Shown here: positions 5,932 to 7,094 of the stretch, piece by piece | Layout: every line of letters starts with the position of its first letter | How positions within the stretch are numbered: the stretch's first letter is position 1 | NCBI GenBank assembly: GCA_030621455.1 | Contig: JAUXHQ010000098.1 | Coordinates: 1-7,094, forward strand | Direction: 5' to 3' | Source of the DNA: Deltaproteobacteria bacterium | GTDB taxonomy: Bacteria > Desulfobacterota > UBA8473 | DNA: 7,094 bases | Made by a program: the position numbers and the translations under genes | The notes under the pieces: model-generated | Databases searched by the model: none | Told to the model about the DNA's origin: nothing | Seen by the model: the letters and a program-made list of their open reading frames with translations, nothing else

Positions 5932-7094
5932 ATGAAGGTATTAGTAATCGGTTCAGGGGGTCGGGAGCATTCCCTAGTCTGGAAGATTAGCCAAAGTCCG
6001 AGGGTGTCAAAGATATTCTGTGCTCCGGGCAATGGGGGAATCAGAAGCTTAGCGGAGTGCATTGACATCGAGGTTACAGACATATTGTCTTTTAAGAAAT
6101 TCGTAAAGGAGAAGAGGATAGATCTTACTGTAGTTGGTCCGGAGTTGCCCCTGACCTTGGGGATAGTCGACGAGTTTGAGAGAGAAAAGCTGCGGATATT
6201 TGGTGCAAGTAAAAAAGCATCAAAGATTGAAGGCAGTAAGTCCTTTGCCAAAGACCTCATGAAGAAATACGGTATACCCACAGCGGAATACCGCACATTC
6301 ACTTCTAGAGACGAAGCCGTTGCGTATATAAAAGAGATCAGTTCTCCTGTGGTAATCAAAGCCGATGGCCTGGCAGCAGGGAAAGGAGTCATTCCCGCAC
6401 ATAATGTACAAGATGCCACAGATGCAGTAGATCTTATTATGATTAAAAAAGCGTTTGGGGATGCGGGAGAAAAGATAGTCGTTGAGGACTTTCTGGTCGG
6501 TGAAGAGGCATCCTTTCTGGTCTTTACCGATGGTAATACGGCAATCCCACTGCCAACTTCCCAGGATCATAAGCCGGTATTTGATGGCGATAAGGGGCCA
6601 AACACCGGTGGGATGGGGGCATATTCACCTGCTCCTATCGTAACAGAGGATTTATACAGAAAGATAATGAACGAAATTATGATACCCACCATAAGGGGTA
6701 TGGCTGCCGAGGGAAGGACATATAAAGGCGTCCTATACGCAGGACTTATGATCTCCGACGGAAAACCAAAGGTGCTGGAATTCAACGCCAGGTTCGGCGA
6801 TCCTGAGACGCAGCCTTTGGTCATGAGGATGAAGAGCGATATCATCCCGGTATTGGAGGCCACCATAGATGGAACGCTTTCTCAAATAAAGATAGAATGG
6901 GATGAGAGGGTTGCCGTGTCTATTGTCATGGCATGTGAGGGGTATCCAGGGAGTTATGAGAACAGTTTTGAGGTTACTGGCTTAGAAAAAGTTTCAAACA
7001 GGAAGGATATTGAAGTGTTTCATGCTGGAACTGCACTGAAGTCGGGAAAGACGGTTACCAGCGGCGGAAGGGTTCTCGGCGTGACAGCCATAGG
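5932..7094 (+). CDS. purD: Phosphoribosylamine-glycine ligase (GAR synthetase), 3' end beyond window
   Basis: Cytoplasmic ATP-grasp enzyme that joins glycine to 5-phosphoribosylamine, the second step of de novo purine synthesis. The frame is open from ATG 5932 to the window edge, giving 387 codons; the family usually has about 420-430, so roughly 40 C-terminal residues are missing. Visible are the N-terminal GSGGREH (7-13), a GPELPL loop (about 69), the ATP-grasp lysine region KADGLAAGKGV (143-153), the QDHKPVFDGDKGPNTGGMGA block (from 211), and the metal-binding EFNARFGDPETQP (283-295). No frameshift or lost motif was found. It follows the lipoprotein by 17 nt on the same strand. Purine synthesis has no evident link to lipid transport, so this may be a shared-operon passenger. 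Confidence 0.97.
   Translation, partial: MKVLVIGSGGREHSLVWKISQSPRVSKIFCAPGNGGIRSLAECIDIEVTDILSFKKFVKEKRIDLTVVGPELPLTLGIVDEFEREKLRIFGASKKASKIEGSKSFAKDLMKKYGIPTAEYRTFTSRDEAVAYIKEISSPVVIKADGLAAGKGVIPAHNVQDATDAVDLIMIKKAFGDAGEKIVVEDFLVGEEASFLVFTDGNTAIPLPTSQDHKPVFDGDKGPNTGGMGAYSPAPIVTEDLYRKIMNEIMIPTIRGMAAEGRTYKGVLYAGLMISDGKPKVLEFNARFGDPETQPLVMRMKSDIIPVLEATIDGTLSQIKIEWDERVAVSIVMACEGYPGSYENSFEVTGLEKVSNRKDIEVFHAGTALKSGKTVTSGGRVLGVTAI

Noticed and set aside
5874..6419. 181-codon minus-strand open frame opposite purD
   Set aside because: The plus strand encodes clear PurD motifs through this stretch, and the minus-strand peptide shows no family features.

Overview
The window looks like a chromosomal segment of a Gram-negative bacterium of moderate GC content. 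Phospholipid-transport (Mla/MCE) genes and a predicted lipoprotein imply an outer membrane. Gene content and protein style (an MlaD with GEGTLGKL repeats, a WP-repeat lipoprotein) suggest a deltaproteobacterial (Desulfobacterota-like) or related lineage. That placement is an inference from style, not a database match.

Layout. All clear genes lie on the + strand. Positions 1-129 hold the possible C-terminal tail of an unidentified upstream gene. Positions 130-415 hold a candidate sigma70-type promoter (TTGACA, 17-nt spacer, TATTTT) and a leader of roughly 150 nt in front of alr. Then follow alr (alanine racemase, best start TTG 416), mlaE (permease, overlapping alr by 8 nt), a 136-nt gap with what appears to be a decayed antisense scrap of an IS3-family transposase, mlaF (ATPase), mlaD (membrane-anchored MCE protein with a recent-looking 34-residue duplication), a 138-nt gap, a 505-residue predicted lipoprotein made almost wholly of about 20 aromatic 'WPxF/Y' repeats, and purD, which runs off the right edge.

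How the genes may work together. MlaE, MlaF and MlaD form the inner-membrane core of an MCE lipid transporter that moves phospholipids between inner and outer membranes. The usual partners MlaB, MlaC and MlaA are not in this window. The slot after mlaD is filled by the WP-repeat lipoprotein, which makes it a candidate envelope partner. Alr supplies D-alanine for peptidoglycan, so the first five genes share an envelope theme; purD (de novo purine synthesis) looks like an operon passenger.

The most interesting items are the WP-repeat lipoprotein in the mla context, the 33-bp exact in-frame repeat in mlaD, the IS3 relic in the mlaE-mlaF gap, and the alr start choice, where the annotated-style ATG lies upstream of a Shine-Dalgarno sequence that serves an in-frame TTG. 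No CRISPR array, tRNA, rRNA or intact mobile element was seen.
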